A DNA stretch of 64,000 nt from CBDAPI01 sp965248635 (GTDB lineage Bacteria; Acidobacteriota; UBA6911; RPQK01; CBDAPI01), in NCBI GenBank assembly GCA_965248635.1, contig OZ252114.1:372001-436000 (forward strand). Reading direction: 5' to 3'. Under the pieces are notes generated by a model, which saw only the letters and a list, made by a program, of their open reading frames with translations, was not told the DNA's origin and ran no database searches. Every line of letters starts with the position of its first letter. The first letter of the stretch is position 1. A program made the position numbers and the translations under genes. Positions 24,626-33,829 of the stretch are shown here, piece by piece.

Positions 24626-25879
24626 CTAGTCGTTTTCCTGGACCGGCCGACGCTCCAGGTCGTGGAGCTCAAACTCGCGATGGATGGCGCGAAGCGCATC
24701 TTCCAGGCGGGCTTCGTCAATAATACAAAGAAGACGGACTTCGGAACTGCTGATCTGTTCGATGTTGATTCCCTCCTCAGCCAGGGCCCGGAACATGCGA
24801 GCTGCAACTCCCGGTGTCTCGACGATGCCCGATCCGATAATGGCAACAATGGCAACATCCGAATCTTCGATCACGTCCCCGGAGTCAACCACCGAGGCCA
24901 GGTCGTGCAGAAGCCGGCTGGTTTCCTCGAGTCGGGACTGTTCGATGATCAATGACATGTCTTGCCTCTCCCTGCGGCACGAGCCCTGAATGATGAAGCG
25001 GACATTGATCCCTTTCTTGGCCAGTTCCTCGGTGATCAAGGCGGCGACACCCGGCGTATCCTTGACCATCCGCAAACCAACGCGGGCTATGCCGGAATCA
25101 CTTGTAACTCCGGTAACAGTGACTTTTTCCAATTTCTCTGCTCCAATCACGTGGGTCCCGCCCTGGTCATGGAAGCTGCAGCGAACCTCCAGGGGGACTC
25201 CAAACTTGGCCGCAATCTCAACACATCTGGGATGCAGGACCCTCGACCCCGCACCTGCATACTCCATCATCTCGTCATAGCTGATCCAGTTCAGCAGGCG
25301 AGCCTCTGGAACCAGCCTCGGATCGGCCGTAAACACACCGTCCACATCGGTGAGGATCTGACACTGGCAGGATCCCAGTGCCGCCGCTATGGCAGTAGCC
25401 GTGGTATCCGATCCCCCACGGCCCAGGGTGGTGATTTCATGGTCACGCGTGATTCCTTGAAAGCCCGCAACAATGACGATCTCGCCCTTGGCCAGATGCC
25501 GCTGGAGGCGATCCGCATTGATACTGCGGATTCGGGCCCGGGAAAAGTTCTCGTCGGTCCGGATACCACACTGGGCTCCGGTCAGGGCAATCGCCTCGAC
25601 GCCAAACTCATGGAGTGCCATGGCCAGGAGTGCACTGGAGACCTGCTCTCCCGTGGTCAGGAGTAGATCCAGCTCCCTCGCCCGGGGTCGCCGGGTCACT
25701 TCCCTGGCCAGTGCGATCAACCGGTCGGTCGTCTGTGCCATGGCTGAGACCACGACCACCTGCTTCCAGCCTGCAGCCTGATCTTGACGAAGATTGGCAG
25801 CGGCCTGGCAAATCAGCTCGGAATCGCCGACCGAGGTCCCTCCGTATTTCTTGACTATGATGCGATCGTCTACAGTCAT
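24626..25879 (-). CDS. lysC: Aspartate kinase
   Basis: Phosphorylates aspartate, the entry and control step of the aspartate family. The 417-residue protein has IIVKKYGGTSVGD at the N-terminus, VVVSAMAQTTD, LLTTGEQVSSALLAM, FQGITRDHEITTLGRGGSDTTATAIAAAL and ILTDVDGVFTADPRLVP, followed by paired ACT domains (~265-400, with VKDTPGVAALITEELAKKGINV and VETPGVAARMFRALAEEGINIEQISSSEV), the usual allosteric sensors of lysine or threonine. Length and layout fit the monofunctional alpha-type enzyme. Upstream neighbour of asd. Confidence 0.97.
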   Translation of the reverse strand: MTVDDRIIVKKYGGTSVGDSELICQAAANLRQDQAAGWKQVVVVSAMAQTTDRLIALAREVTRRPRARELDLLLTTGEQVSSALLAMALHEFGVEAIALTGAQCGIRTDENFSRARIRSINADRLQRHLAKGEIVIVAGFQGITRDHEITTLGRGGSDTTATAIAAALGSCQCQILTDVDGVFTADPRLVPEARLLNWISYDEMMEYAGAGSRVLHPRCVEIAAKFGVPLEVRCSFHDQGGTHVIGAEKLEKVTVTGVTSDSGIARVGLRMVKDTPGVAALITEELAKKGINVRFIIQGSCRRERQDMSLIIEQSRLEETSRLLHDLASVVDSGDVIEDSDVAIVAIIGSGIVETPGVAARMFRALAEEGINIEQISSSEVRLLCIIDEARLEDALRAIHREFELHDLERRPVQEND

Positions 25880-25909
25880 TTGTTGAGCCAGTTGTGCCCC
25901 CGAGGCGCT

Positions 25910-26908
25910 TCACCGATTGTCTCCGTCCAGCAAATCTCCCAGACTGCCCAGAATGGAGCCCTCTCCGACCCGCTTTCCGCCGCCTTTCGGAGCCGCCATC
26001 AGCATTCGGCCGGCCAGACGAGAAAAGGGCAGGGATTGCAGCCAGATTTTTCCGGGGCCGCGCAGGGTGGCAAAGAAGAGACCTTCGCCACCAAAGAGAG
26101 CGGACTTGATTCCGCCCACCTTCTGGATGTCAAAGTCAACGCTGTCCTGAAACGCGACCACGCAGCCGGTGTCGGCCTGCAGGACATCCCCGGGGCCCAG
26201 TTCGCGCTCGTGCACACACCCGCCGGCGTGGACGAAAACCAGGCCGTCACCTTCCAGCTTCTGCATGATAAAGCCTTCTCCCCCGAACAGGCCGGTCAGA
26301 ATCTTGCGCTGGAAGAAGATGCCGATTTGAACCCCTTTGGCAGCGCACAGAAAGCTGTCCTTCTGACACACCAGTCGTCCCCCGATATCGGGCAACGATA
26401 CGGGAACGATGGTTCCCGGGTAGGGCGCAGCAAAGGAGACCCTGGCCTTGCCGCTGCCAGAATGGCTGAAAATGGTGATGAACAGGCTCTCACCGGTCAG
26501 CAGCCGTTTCCCCGCTCCAACTAGCTTATCAACAAAGCTTCCACTGGCGGAGCTGTGTGAACCATCCCCAAAAATCGTATCCATTTTCACGGCGGCGTCC
26601 TTGTACATGAGAGTGCCGGCTTCGGCCACCACGCTCTCGCCCGGATCCAGCTCGACCTCTACGAACTGCATCTCCTCACCAAATATTGTGTAATCCACGC
26701 GATCACTGGTGCCGACTGGAGCGGGAGGGACAGAGGGGCCTCCCGGACTGGGAGAGGTCAACTCCGCCACCTGGGATATCGGCAGCCACTCAGCAAATCC
26801 TTCCCGCCAGGCGTGGCCCTTTGGATTCTCCTTCGCCCGTTGCACTGCCTGGTCGTGGTCAAACGGGCCGAGCTGATCGTTGTTATAGCTGAAGTACCAC
26901 TGTGTCAT
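25910..26908 (-). CDS. GYF_2-AIM24 (TIGR00266-type) protein
   Basis: 332 residues in two parts. Residues 1-~50 are a GYF_2 domain (QWYFSYNNDQLGPFDHDQAVQRA, then WREGFAEWLPISQV). From ~72 an AIM24/DUF124 beta-sandwich begins (VDYTIFGEEMQFVEVELDPGESVVAEAGTLMY), with KRLLTGESLFITIFSHSG, VCQKDSFLCAAKGVQIGIFFQRKILTGLFGGEGFIMQKLEGDG and GGEGLFFATLRGPGKIWLQSLPFSRLA. Its role is unknown; homologues are described as trp RNA-binding-attenuation-like folds and, in yeast, a mitochondrial biogenesis factor. The GYF_2 domain suggests binding of proline-rich peptides or membrane partners. It lies 31 bases before lysC on the same strand. Confidence 0.88.
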   Translation of the reverse strand: MTQWYFSYNNDQLGPFDHDQAVQRAKENPKGHAWREGFAEWLPISQVAELTSPSPGGPSVPPAPVGTSDRVDYTIFGEEMQFVEVELDPGESVVAEAGTLMYKDAAVKMDTIFGDGSHSSASGSFVDKLVGAGKRLLTGESLFITIFSHSGSGKARVSFAAPYPGTIVPVSLPDIGGRLVCQKDSFLCAAKGVQIGIFFQRKILTGLFGGEGFIMQKLEGDGLVFVHAGGCVHERELGPGDVLQADTGCVVAFQDSVDFDIQKVGGIKSALFGGEGLFFATLRGPGKIWLQSLPFSRLAGRMLMAAPKGGGKRVGEGSILGSLGDLLDGDNR

Positions 26909-27030
26909 TTCTCAATTACCCCCTGGACGTATCGACTACTGACAAGCTTCTCGGCATTGATCATAAAGCTGGCCTAGAATTTAATGTGGCACCTTCTGAT
27001 CGGTCAAGGCCGGCCGAGCAACCGCCCCGA

Positions 27031-27075
27031 CCACCGAACCCGAGCGCCAGCGAGGGCTGAGTAGTAGCCGCGGCC
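27031..27075 (-). repeat. Dispersed GC-rich repeat, copy 1
   Basis: On the minus strand GGCCGCGGCT, a 6-base spacer and then CAGCCCTCGCTGGCGCTCGG continue into GGTTCGGTGG. Nearly the same order and spacing recurs on the plus strand at 56544-56589. It lies in the 240-bp gap between the AIM24 gene and the amidohydrolase; no gene is seen in that gap. Confidence 0.65.
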
Positions 27076-27149
27076 ACACAACCTTGCCCTTATCCCAATC
27101 CCTGATACGAACAGAAGATTTCCGCTATTCAATCCCGTACAATCCGACC

Positions 27150-28898
27150 ATGGTTTCAACTTGGACCATGAAAGCCCCCTCCCTAATGCTGCTCTGGAGC
27201 CTCCTCCCGAACTGCAGTACCTCCCCGCAGGATACAGCTGATCTGATCCTTCTCAATGGCACCTTCTGGACCGCGAATCCCGAGCAGCAGAGCGCCGCCG
27301 CGGTCGCTGTCCGAAGGGGTCGCCTGGCCATTGTCGGGGATGTGGATCAGGCACTCGCCCGGCGGGGACCCACAACCGAGCTGATCGACTTGAACGGGGC
27401 TTTTGTAGTTCCCGGGTTCAACGACAACCATGTGCACTTTGCTTCGGCGGCCGGCTTTCTCGAGTTCAACATCATGCGGGTAAGGACTCAGGACGAGTTT
27501 GTTGAGCAGGTACGGGACGTTGCCGGGGGGCTGCAACGCGGTGAGTGGATTCTGGGAGGCTACTGGGGGGCTTACGACCAGTGGGCCGAAGGAAGCGCGG
27601 GGGGAGAAGCGGCGGCCGGCTTCACTCCGGACATCAGCCTGATCGAAAAACTGACAGCTGGAAACCCTCTCTATATTCAAGAGTTCGACAGCAGTTCCTT
27701 CGCTGTCAACCGGGCGGCTCTGGTGGCTGCCGGACTTGATCCTGAGCAGCCCTCGGCTCCCGGGGTTCTCTTCGAGAAGGATGCGGCGGGAAAGCCCACC
27801 GGCATACTCACGGGTCAAGCAGCGGCTACCCTCTTTTCGTCGGTGCTACCCCGCGAGTTCAGCCACAGGAGACGACTCTCCCAGAGCCGTCGAGCATTGG
27901 CCGAGATCCGCCGCTCTGGGGTGACTTCGATTAGCGACATGTCTGACGACGAGCAGCTGGAGATCTACCGGGAGCTCAGATCCCGGGATGAGCTGACGGT
28001 TCGGGTTCACTTCAGACCTCAGCTGGAAACGTGGAAGGTCCTGGCTCGACAGGCCATTCGGGTTGGTTCGGGCGATGACTGGATCCGTCTGGGAGCCGTC
28101 AAGGGGCACATCGACGGAATCATGGGGACCAGCTCAGCTCGCTTCTTTCAGCCCTACAGCCATGAGCCCTGGAACCGGGGTCGATGGCGGCGCCTGATGT
28201 CGGATGAAAGCGGCCAGTTCGCGGAAGGCAGGTTCCTGGACTACATGCAGCATGCGGATCTGGCAGGGCTGCAGCTGAGCGTCCATGCCATTGGAGATGA
28301 AGCGAATGCACTCCTGCTTGATTACCTCGAAGAGTTGAACCGGCTCAACGGCGAGAGGGATCGACGCTTTCGGCTGGTTCACGCCCAGGTGATCAGGGAG
28401 CAGGACTTCCAGCGCCTGGGACACCTTGGAGTCGTGGCTGAAGTACAGCCTTTTCATCTCAGCGACGACATGCGCTGGATGGAGGAGCGCATCGGGCACG
28501 AGCGCTGTCGTGGGGCCTACGCCTTCCGCCGCCTGCACGACGCAGGAGCCGTCCTGAGCTTCGGAAGTGACTGGCCTGGAACCTCCGCTGCGGAGTACCC
28601 GATCAACCCGATGTTGGGCTTGTACGCAGCGGTCACTCGCCAGACAGTCACAGGCGAACCGGCGGAAGGATGGTTTCCTGAGGAGCGAGTTTCCATGGAA
28701 ACGGCTCTGCGCGCCTACACGCTGGGAACAGCCTACGGGAACTTTGAAGAGGATGTGAAGGGCACCATTGAAGTGGGCAAGCTGGCCGATCTGACAGTGC
28801 TTTCACAGAACCTGCTCGAAATTCCTCCTTCTGAGATCCTGAAGACGGAAGTTCTCTACACGATTGTGGGTGGAACGATCGTGTACCGTCGCGACTGA
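27150..28898 (+). CDS. Amidohydrolase-family lipoprotein (YtcJ-like)
   Basis: Metal-dependent hydrolase of the amidohydrolase_3 / YtcJ group, which includes N-substituted formamide deformylases. ATG 27150 or 27168 (MKAPSLMLLWSLLPNC) starts a lipoprotein signal with lipobox SLLPNC, so the enzyme is probably envelope-anchored. LILLNGTFWTANPEQQSAAAVAVRRGRLAIVGD is the usual N-terminal sandwich, NDNHVHFASAAGF gives the metal His pair, KGHIDGIMGTSSARFFQPY and LQLSVHAIGDEAN are core motifs, SFGSDWPGTSAAEYPINP carries the last metal Asp, and KLADLTVL with TIVGGTIVYRRD closes the protein. No Shine-Dalgarno decides between the two starts. The substrate is unknown. Confidence 0.88.
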   Translation: MVSTWTMKAPSLMLLWSLLPNCSTSPQDTADLILLNGTFWTANPEQQSAAAVAVRRGRLAIVGDVDQALARRGPTTELIDLNGAFVVPGFNDNHVHFASAAGFLEFNIMRVRTQDEFVEQVRDVAGGLQRGEWILGGYWGAYDQWAEGSAGGEAAAGFTPDISLIEKLTAGNPLYIQEFDSSSFAVNRAALVAAGLDPEQPSAPGVLFEKDAAGKPTGILTGQAAATLFSSVLPREFSHRRRLSQSRRALAEIRRSGVTSISDMSDDEQLEIYRELRSRDELTVRVHFRPQLETWKVLARQAIRVGSGDDWIRLGAVKGHIDGIMGTSSARFFQPYSHEPWNRGRWRRLMSDESGQFAEGRFLDYMQHADLAGLQLSVHAIGDEANALLLDYLEELNRLNGERDRRFRLVHAQVIREQDFQRLGHLGVVAEVQPFHLSDDMRWMEERIGHERCRGAYAFRRLHDAGAVLSFGSDWPGTSAAEYPINPMLGLYAAVTRQTVTGEPAEGWFPEERVSMETALRAYTLGTAYGNFEEDVKGTIEVGKLADLTVLSQNLLEIPPSEILKTEVLYTIVGGTIVYRRD

Positions 28899-28925
28899 AT
28901 GATGGAACGTGGAACGAAGTCGCCG

Positions 28926-29252
28926 TCAGGCGACGTCGTCAATCTTGGCGGCCAGAATGAAATCGCTCTCGGTCAGGCCGTTGATCTTGTGGGTCCAGAT
29001 CTTCACCCCGGCTTTTCCCCAGCTCAGATCAATGTCAGGATGATGCCCTTGTTCTTCGGCGATGCTGCCGACCCGATTCACAAAATCGAGAGCGGTCAGG
29101 AAATCGGAGAAGGCGTATTCCCGCTCAAGGTGGTGCTCGTCGACGACCCGCCATCCAGGCACCTGTTCGACCAGGGGCTGGATTTCATCCCCTCGAAGTG
29201 GAGGCACACCACCACGGCAGGGAACGCAAGTCTTGCTGGATAATCCTGACAT
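28926..29252 (-). CDS. phhB: 4a-hydroxytetrahydrobiopterin (pterin-4a-carbinolamine) dehydratase
   Basis: 108-residue PCD/DCoH-family protein with the signature GSIAEEQGHHPDIDLSWGKAGVKIWTH, whose two adjacent His and following Asp are catalytic, and GLTESDFILAAKID at the end. The enzyme recycles tetrahydropterin after aromatic amino acid hydroxylation. No phenylalanine hydroxylase is in the window, so a role in molybdopterin or other pterin chemistry is equally possible. It converges with the amidohydrolase gene and is followed on the same strand by the radical SAM gene, 22 bases further from its start. Confidence 0.9.
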   Translation of the reverse strand: MSGLSSKTCVPCRGGVPPLRGDEIQPLVEQVPGWRVVDEHHLEREYAFSDFLTALDFVNRVGSIAEEQGHHPDIDLSWGKAGVKIWTHKINGLTESDFILAAKIDDVA

Positions 29253-29273
29253 GACGGGTTAGTACTTCGAAGT

Positions 29274-31277
29274 TTAGCTGGTGGAGATCTGGATCAGGCT
29301 GTCATTGCTCTTCTTGCCCATTACCTTTTCTTCGTAATACTTCTTTACCTGGGCGGCTTCCCTGGCGGCCTTGCGGCGCGCCATCTTCTCGTCACGCGCC
29401 GTCTGCGGCAGGGCACTCTCCTCGCGCTTGGCATTCACATCTTTTGCATTCAACTTCAGCGCATGCTCATAGCTTTCAAGGTTCACATTCTTGCCGCCGG
29501 CGAAGATCTCATGTCGCCCGTGTTCCTCGTACCATTTTGAAACGGTTGCATTCTGGTGCATGTGCTCAATGATGTTTCGCCAGCCGTGTCCAGTGTTATA
29601 GGCACAGAAAGAGATTTCGCCCTCCTGGGTCGCGTAGGGGATGATGCACATCTCGGTGCGGCGAAAATCGTAGTTGAAGAGATCCTGAAACCACATCCCG
29701 GCCACAAAAAGGAAGTTCCAGTTATCCTCCCGCCGATCTTTGCCTTCTCCGTACTTTTTCCCTGTCAGGCCGAAACTCTTGTCGAACTTCTCGAGGATCG
29801 ACCACAGCTTCAGTCTCGGAGGGGCTTCAAAGGGTCGGTAATTCTTGAGCAGGGCGAGGCCCATCATAAGATTGGAAAAGGTCTTTCCACGCGCGGCGTC
29901 GGTAATGGACTGCATGTCCCGGACCAGGCCCGGGATGCTCAGAAACTGAGGCACAGGTGCAAAATCCTTTGTCTTCTTGTCAATCATAACAGCGGTTCCG
30001 ACACCACAATTGGGATGGCACCCACAGCTGACCTGACCCCAGTCCGCCTCCGGACCGTGCACCAGATCGGCAAAGTCGGCGAACGCTCCCATCAATGACA
30101 GGGGAAACCAGTCTCGAGTGGGCTCCGTCATTCCAGTCTGTGACTTCACGTCATGGGCCAGATGGGAGAGGGTGTAGCGCTGGCGCATCCGACGTTCGTC
30201 CGTAACCTCCTCATCCCGACCTGTAAAGGAGACCGGCTGGAAAGCGATAAAGGCGACCTTCTTCGGGTTGTCGAGAGCGAAACGGATGATCGGCCCCACC
30301 TGATCGTTGTTGACATCATTCAAGAGGGTCGTTACCAGAACGATCTCGATGCCGGCCTCGTGGGCATTCTCGATGCCGCGAAGCTTGATATCGAACAGGT
30401 TACCGATGTGGCGGTGACTGTTGGCCTCATTGCCAACTCCATCGAACTGATAGTAAAGAAAGCGGAGGCCCGCCTCGGCCGCCCGGCGACTGAATTCCTT
30501 GCTCTTGGCGAATTCGATTCCGTTGGTCGCAGCCTGAATGCTGTTGTACCCGATCTTGCGGGCATACTTGACGGCCCGGAAGAAATGAGGAGAGATGGTC
30601 GGCTCTCCGCCCGAAAACTGCACCGACATCTGCCGGCGCGGCTTGATTCTCAAGGCGTTGTCGAGGATCTCCTTGATCTCCTCCCACTCCAGTTCGTGGA
30701 CAAATCCGACCTGATTGGCGTCCATGAAACAAGGGTCACACATCATGTTGCAGCGATTCGTCAGGTCAACTGTCAGAACAGAGCCTCGGCCGTGGCGAAT
30801 CGTGCTGGATCCGTGGTTGTGTAGATCTTCATCGTTGTGGGCTCGGATATCTCGGCCCGGAAAGTTAGTTTCGATCCAGCGCAGGAAGTTCGCGTCAATC
30901 GACATGAGGTCTTCGAACTTACCGTGGATCGGACACTCCTTGATCATCCAGATCTCGTTGCCCCGTTCAATGACCTGGGCCTTGATTTCACCTACTTTCT
31001 CGTCGATGAGAATGTGGTAATCCTCCTCCCCTCTGAGAATCCTGTTCCGAGCTTCAATCACGCACTTGGGGCAAAGCGAATCGGTTTCCCGGGGCCATCC
31101 CAGATTGGGTCGGGTCTTCTGCCAGGATTTCAAGAGCGGCTTGTCGGACCATTTGGGGGTAAAAGAGGGGTTTTGTCGATACTTGTTAAAAAACCGAATT
31201 AAATTGAATGTTCTGGCCGCAGCGAAGCACAGGGCAGTGTCGACGTACTTCCACGCAGTCACATTAGAGTTGGCCAT
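29274..31277 (-). CDS. Radical SAM protein of the Tes-like group (candidate membrane-spanning/ether lipid synthase)
   Basis: 667 residues. Region 66-125 has a Cys-rich binding element (C69-P-K-C72 and C115-P-I-H118-G). The radical SAM cluster motif is C176-N-M-M-C180-D-P-C183, SGGEPTISP at 222-230 is the SAM-side motif, and a third Cys group SCGCHPNCGVG lies at 417-427. The C-terminal half (WNFLFVAGMWFQDLFNYDFRRTEMCIIPYATQEGEISFCAYNTGHGW) adds further Cys residues. This order is that of the archaeal tetraether synthase Tes (MJ0619-like) family, which joins lipid tails to make membrane-spanning lipids. The lysine-rich C-terminal ~60 residues are extra. Transcribed divergently from an NfuA-type Fe-S carrier. 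The lipid role is inferred from family resemblance. Confidence 0.78.
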   Translation of the reverse strand: MANSNVTAWKYVDTALCFAAARTFNLIRFFNKYRQNPSFTPKWSDKPLLKSWQKTRPNLGWPRETDSLCPKCVIEARNRILRGEEDYHILIDEKVGEIKAQVIERGNEIWMIKECPIHGKFEDLMSIDANFLRWIETNFPGRDIRAHNDEDLHNHGSSTIRHGRGSVLTVDLTNRCNMMCDPCFMDANQVGFVHELEWEEIKEILDNALRIKPRRQMSVQFSGGEPTISPHFFRAVKYARKIGYNSIQAATNGIEFAKSKEFSRRAAEAGLRFLYYQFDGVGNEANSHRHIGNLFDIKLRGIENAHEAGIEIVLVTTLLNDVNNDQVGPIIRFALDNPKKVAFIAFQPVSFTGRDEEVTDERRMRQRYTLSHLAHDVKSQTGMTEPTRDWFPLSLMGAFADFADLVHGPEADWGQVSCGCHPNCGVGTAVMIDKKTKDFAPVPQFLSIPGLVRDMQSITDAARGKTFSNLMMGLALLKNYRPFEAPPRLKLWSILEKFDKSFGLTGKKYGEGKDRREDNWNFLFVAGMWFQDLFNYDFRRTEMCIIPYATQEGEISFCAYNTGHGWRNIIEHMHQNATVSKWYEEHGRHEIFAGGKNVNLESYEHALKLNAKDVNAKREESALPQTARDEKMARRKAAREAAQVKKYYEEKVMGKKSNDSLIQISTS

Positions 31278-31561
31278 AAGTTTTCACCCTTTTTCTTCCT
31301 TTGAACTGAACCCGAGGCCCTTTGATAGTACCCTCCCCGGAAAACAGCTTAGAAGCGTACGAAGCGACGCTGGGAATTTGCGATATCTCCTAAGTTACAA
31401 GGCCATAAGTATCGGTATGCCCTACCCCTCGTCAACACCTGTCTTCACGGGGCGATGGCACGGTTCGCTTTTTCTTGAAAAATTGATCCGCCCCTCCAGA
31501 GGCCACTTTTTGATAAGATCTTGCTTGTTTTCGACCCAAAAACAAATCGAGGACCGCAGCC

Positions 31562-32167
31562 ATGGCAGATTTGAGAATTACCGACGAAGCTAGCACTCGG
31601 ATTCTGGGTGCCCTGGGGCAACAAGAGCCTCCGAAAACCGCTATGCGACTGGAGGCTACCACCAACGGCACTGCCGAATTTGTGTACGGAATGAGGCTGG
31701 TGGGAGATGACGATCTGCGCCCTGATGATGTGGTGGTGGAAAGCAATGGGGTTAAGGTCCTGGTCGACCCCGGCAGCGCCCGCAACCTGGAAGGCGCCAC
31801 AATTGATTACGAGGAGGGCGTTCTGCGCAGCGGATTCAGCTTCGACAATCCCAACAAACCAAAGATTCCAGAACTGGGCGAAGGCCCTCGCGCAGACTTG
31901 AGTGGACCCACCGCCGAAAAGGTGGAGCGACTCATTAATACAGAGATCAACAGCGCAGTGGCGGCACACGGTGGCATGGTTCATTTTGTCGGGGTCAAGG
32001 ACGATCGGGTCTACCTGAGCTTTGGTGGAGGCTGCCACGGCTGCGGCATGGTTGATGTGACCCTCAAACAGGGAATCGAATCCAGAATCAAAGAACTTGT
32101 TCCCGAGATTCAGGAAGTCGTGGACGTAACCGACCACTCCGCCGGGGAGAATCCTTTCTATCGGTAA
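31562..32167 (+). CDS. nfuA: NfuA-type Fe-S cluster carrier (A-type domain + NifU C-domain)
   Basis: 201 residues: an N-terminal degenerate A-type (IscA/HesB-like) domain (LRITDEASTRILGALG... GVKVLVDPGSARNLEGATIDYEEG, lacking the Cys ligands) and a C-terminal NifU domain (~120-195) whose GGGCHGCGMVDVTLKQGIE holds the CxxC pair that bridges a [4Fe-4S] cluster. GAGGA lies upstream of ATG 31562. NfuA-like carriers deliver clusters to complex Fe-S enzymes, and the divergent gene encodes a radical SAM protein rich in Cys motifs, which is a fitting client. The 284-bp spacer presumably holds both promoters; no clear boxes were assigned. Confidence 0.9.
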   Translation: MADLRITDEASTRILGALGQQEPPKTAMRLEATTNGTAEFVYGMRLVGDDDLRPDDVVVESNGVKVLVDPGSARNLEGATIDYEEGVLRSGFSFDNPNKPKIPELGEGPRADLSGPTAEKVERLINTEINSAVAAHGGMVHFVGVKDDRVYLSFGGGCHGCGMVDVTLKQGIESRIKELVPEIQEVVDVTDHSAGENPFYR

Positions 32168-32265
32168 ATACTCACTTTCAGCAAGCAAAGAGCAGTGACA
32201 CTGGAACCCTTCAGTTGACTTCTACCTTGCCAAGAGGAGGCCCGGGATTCTATTTTGTTAGTTCG

Positions 32266-32445
32266 TAACTCCTAGTGGACTGTAATGCTTGAATCGGTGG
32301 TGGATGAGCGAGCCATTCGGGCCCGAGGTCAAGGCGCGCGGACGGAGGCATAGTCAGGACTATGGCGAGGAGGCGCAACGCAGAGATCGGGGTCGAGGGC
32401 CGCTCAGGCACTAGCGATTCACGTGTTACAGTCCACTAGTAGTTG
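32266..32445. mobile_element. MITE-like element with long terminal inverted repeats
   Basis: Terminal arms CTAGTGGACTGTAA (32272-32285) and TTACAGTCCACTAG (32426-32439) are perfect inverse complements. The match continues outward as AACT/AGTT and inward as GAATCG/CGATTC. A central hairpin CATAGTC-AG-GACTATG lies inside, and no ORF is supported. The element makes up half of the 373-bp gap before the solute-binding lipoprotein gene. It resembles a non-autonomous transposon; the parent transposase is not in the window. Confidence 0.85.
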
Positions 32446-32540
32446 AGAAAGCGGGGTTCGGCGGCTGACAATCTTTCGTCGTGACCGAGGGCTGTAGGAA
32501 AACCACTCAGGACATAGATTTGACCGGATCAATACTGAAG

Positions 32541-33707
32541 ATGCAGACGAGACGGACGGCCTGCCTGCTGCTGGTCGGCCTCCTGGGAATCTATGCTGCC
32601 TGTAACGGCAGCTCCTCAATGGAGACGCTCCACCAGATTGAGAAAGAAAGGTCCGCGTATTTCGGGGTCGTACCCTTTGAAGCTCCACTCCTGCATCAAG
32701 TCGAGACCGAGTTCGTGGGCCCGGAACCGGCCCTGGCCAGGCAGATTTCCCAGAGAATCGGAGAAGAGCTGAAACGCTCGGACGTGGAGCCCTTCTGGGT
32801 CCAGCTGGACAACGAAGGACTCTTGTCTGCACTGCTCGCGGACTCCGTCGATTTTGTCATCTCTGTTTTCGGGAAAACGCCGGAGCGGGAACAGCAAGTG
32901 GCGTTCTCTGAGACTTACTACACATCTGAACTGGTTGCGGTGATCAATCCGACTCGTAACGATACCATTCGCCCCAACACCCTCGGCCGGGCCAAAATCG
33001 GGGTCCGTGAGAGGACAGCTGTCGAACAGAAAGTCCGGGCCAAATACCCGGACGCCGAAATCGTCCCCATTGAGACCCTGGACGAGGCCATGCTTCAGCT
33101 TCGCAGTGGAGATGTCGATGCGGTCGTCGACGATCGCATCATGGCAGCCTATGCCCTGGCGACCATCACGGGCGCGTCTCACCTTGAAATCCTGCCCGAT
33201 CTTGTGGTGGACAGCATCGAGTGTGGAGTCGCCGTCAGACAGGGGGAGACCAAACTGCTTCAGCTTGTCAACGAGGCCATTCGCGAATCGAAGGGGGAGT
33301 ACCAGGCCTGGATCGATGACCAGTTCAGTCCCGACCGGCTGGCGGCTGTGATGGGCCGGCATCAGAAGCGAGTGCAATTGGCCCAGAGGGCCAACAAACC
33401 TCGCCGAGTCGTGATCCGGATTTCCAAGAGTTCTTCTTCGAGCTTCGACATTTACCGGGTTGCCAATCTCAAATACGTGTTCCGTAACGAGAGCGACGGT
33501 GAATCCCACAGCAGCTCGCCGATCAATTTCGAAGGCCGAACCGGTGTCAGTTCGGTGACCGTCCCGCCCGGCGAATACAGCGTCACGATCACCAAGTTCA
33601 ACACCACCTTCGGAACTCTGCTGATCCTCCCCGATGACCCTCTCAGGATTAACGTGAAAATCCGGCTTCAGGCAAGCGGCCAGTTCACGATGACCAAGGC
33701 CTCTTAA
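32541..33707 (+). CDS. Periplasmic solute-binding lipoprotein (SBP_bac_3 type) with C-terminal extension
   Basis: ATG 32541 with GAAG upstream opens a lipoprotein signal (MQTRRTACLLLVGLLGIYAAC). Residues ~35-260 form a two-lobed amino-acid-type binding domain: a short stretch after PALARQISQRIGEEL, then LADSVDFVISVFGKTPEREQQVAFSETYYTSELVAV, KIGVRERTAVEQKVRAKYPDAEIV, LRSGDVDAVVDDRIMAAYAL and CGVAVRQGETKLLQLVNEAI. The last ~100 residues (RVVIRISKSSSSSFDIYRVANLKYVF...) look like a beta-rich add-on not usual for this family. No ABC permease lies nearby, so it may act as a sensor or orphan binding protein. Confidence 0.85.
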   Translation: MQTRRTACLLLVGLLGIYAACNGSSSMETLHQIEKERSAYFGVVPFEAPLLHQVETEFVGPEPALARQISQRIGEELKRSDVEPFWVQLDNEGLLSALLADSVDFVISVFGKTPEREQQVAFSETYYTSELVAVINPTRNDTIRPNTLGRAKIGVRERTAVEQKVRAKYPDAEIVPIETLDEAMLQLRSGDVDAVVDDRIMAAYALATITGASHLEILPDLVVDSIECGVAVRQGETKLLQLVNEAIRESKGEYQAWIDDQFSPDRLAAVMGRHQKRVQLAQRANKPRRVVIRISKSSSSSFDIYRVANLKYVFRNESDGESHSSSPINFEGRTGVSSVTVPPGEYSVTITKFNTTFGTLLILPDDPLRINVKIRLQASGQFTMTKAS

Positions 33708-33829
33708 ACGTTCCTCGTTCCTCGTTCCTCGCTGCCACCTCGCGAGAAAAGTGGAACCTTCTCGACGCCTCACGACTCTAATGAAGTAACCGGTTTCTCA
33801 GATCCGGTAGTAGGATTAGAGTCAAGAGC

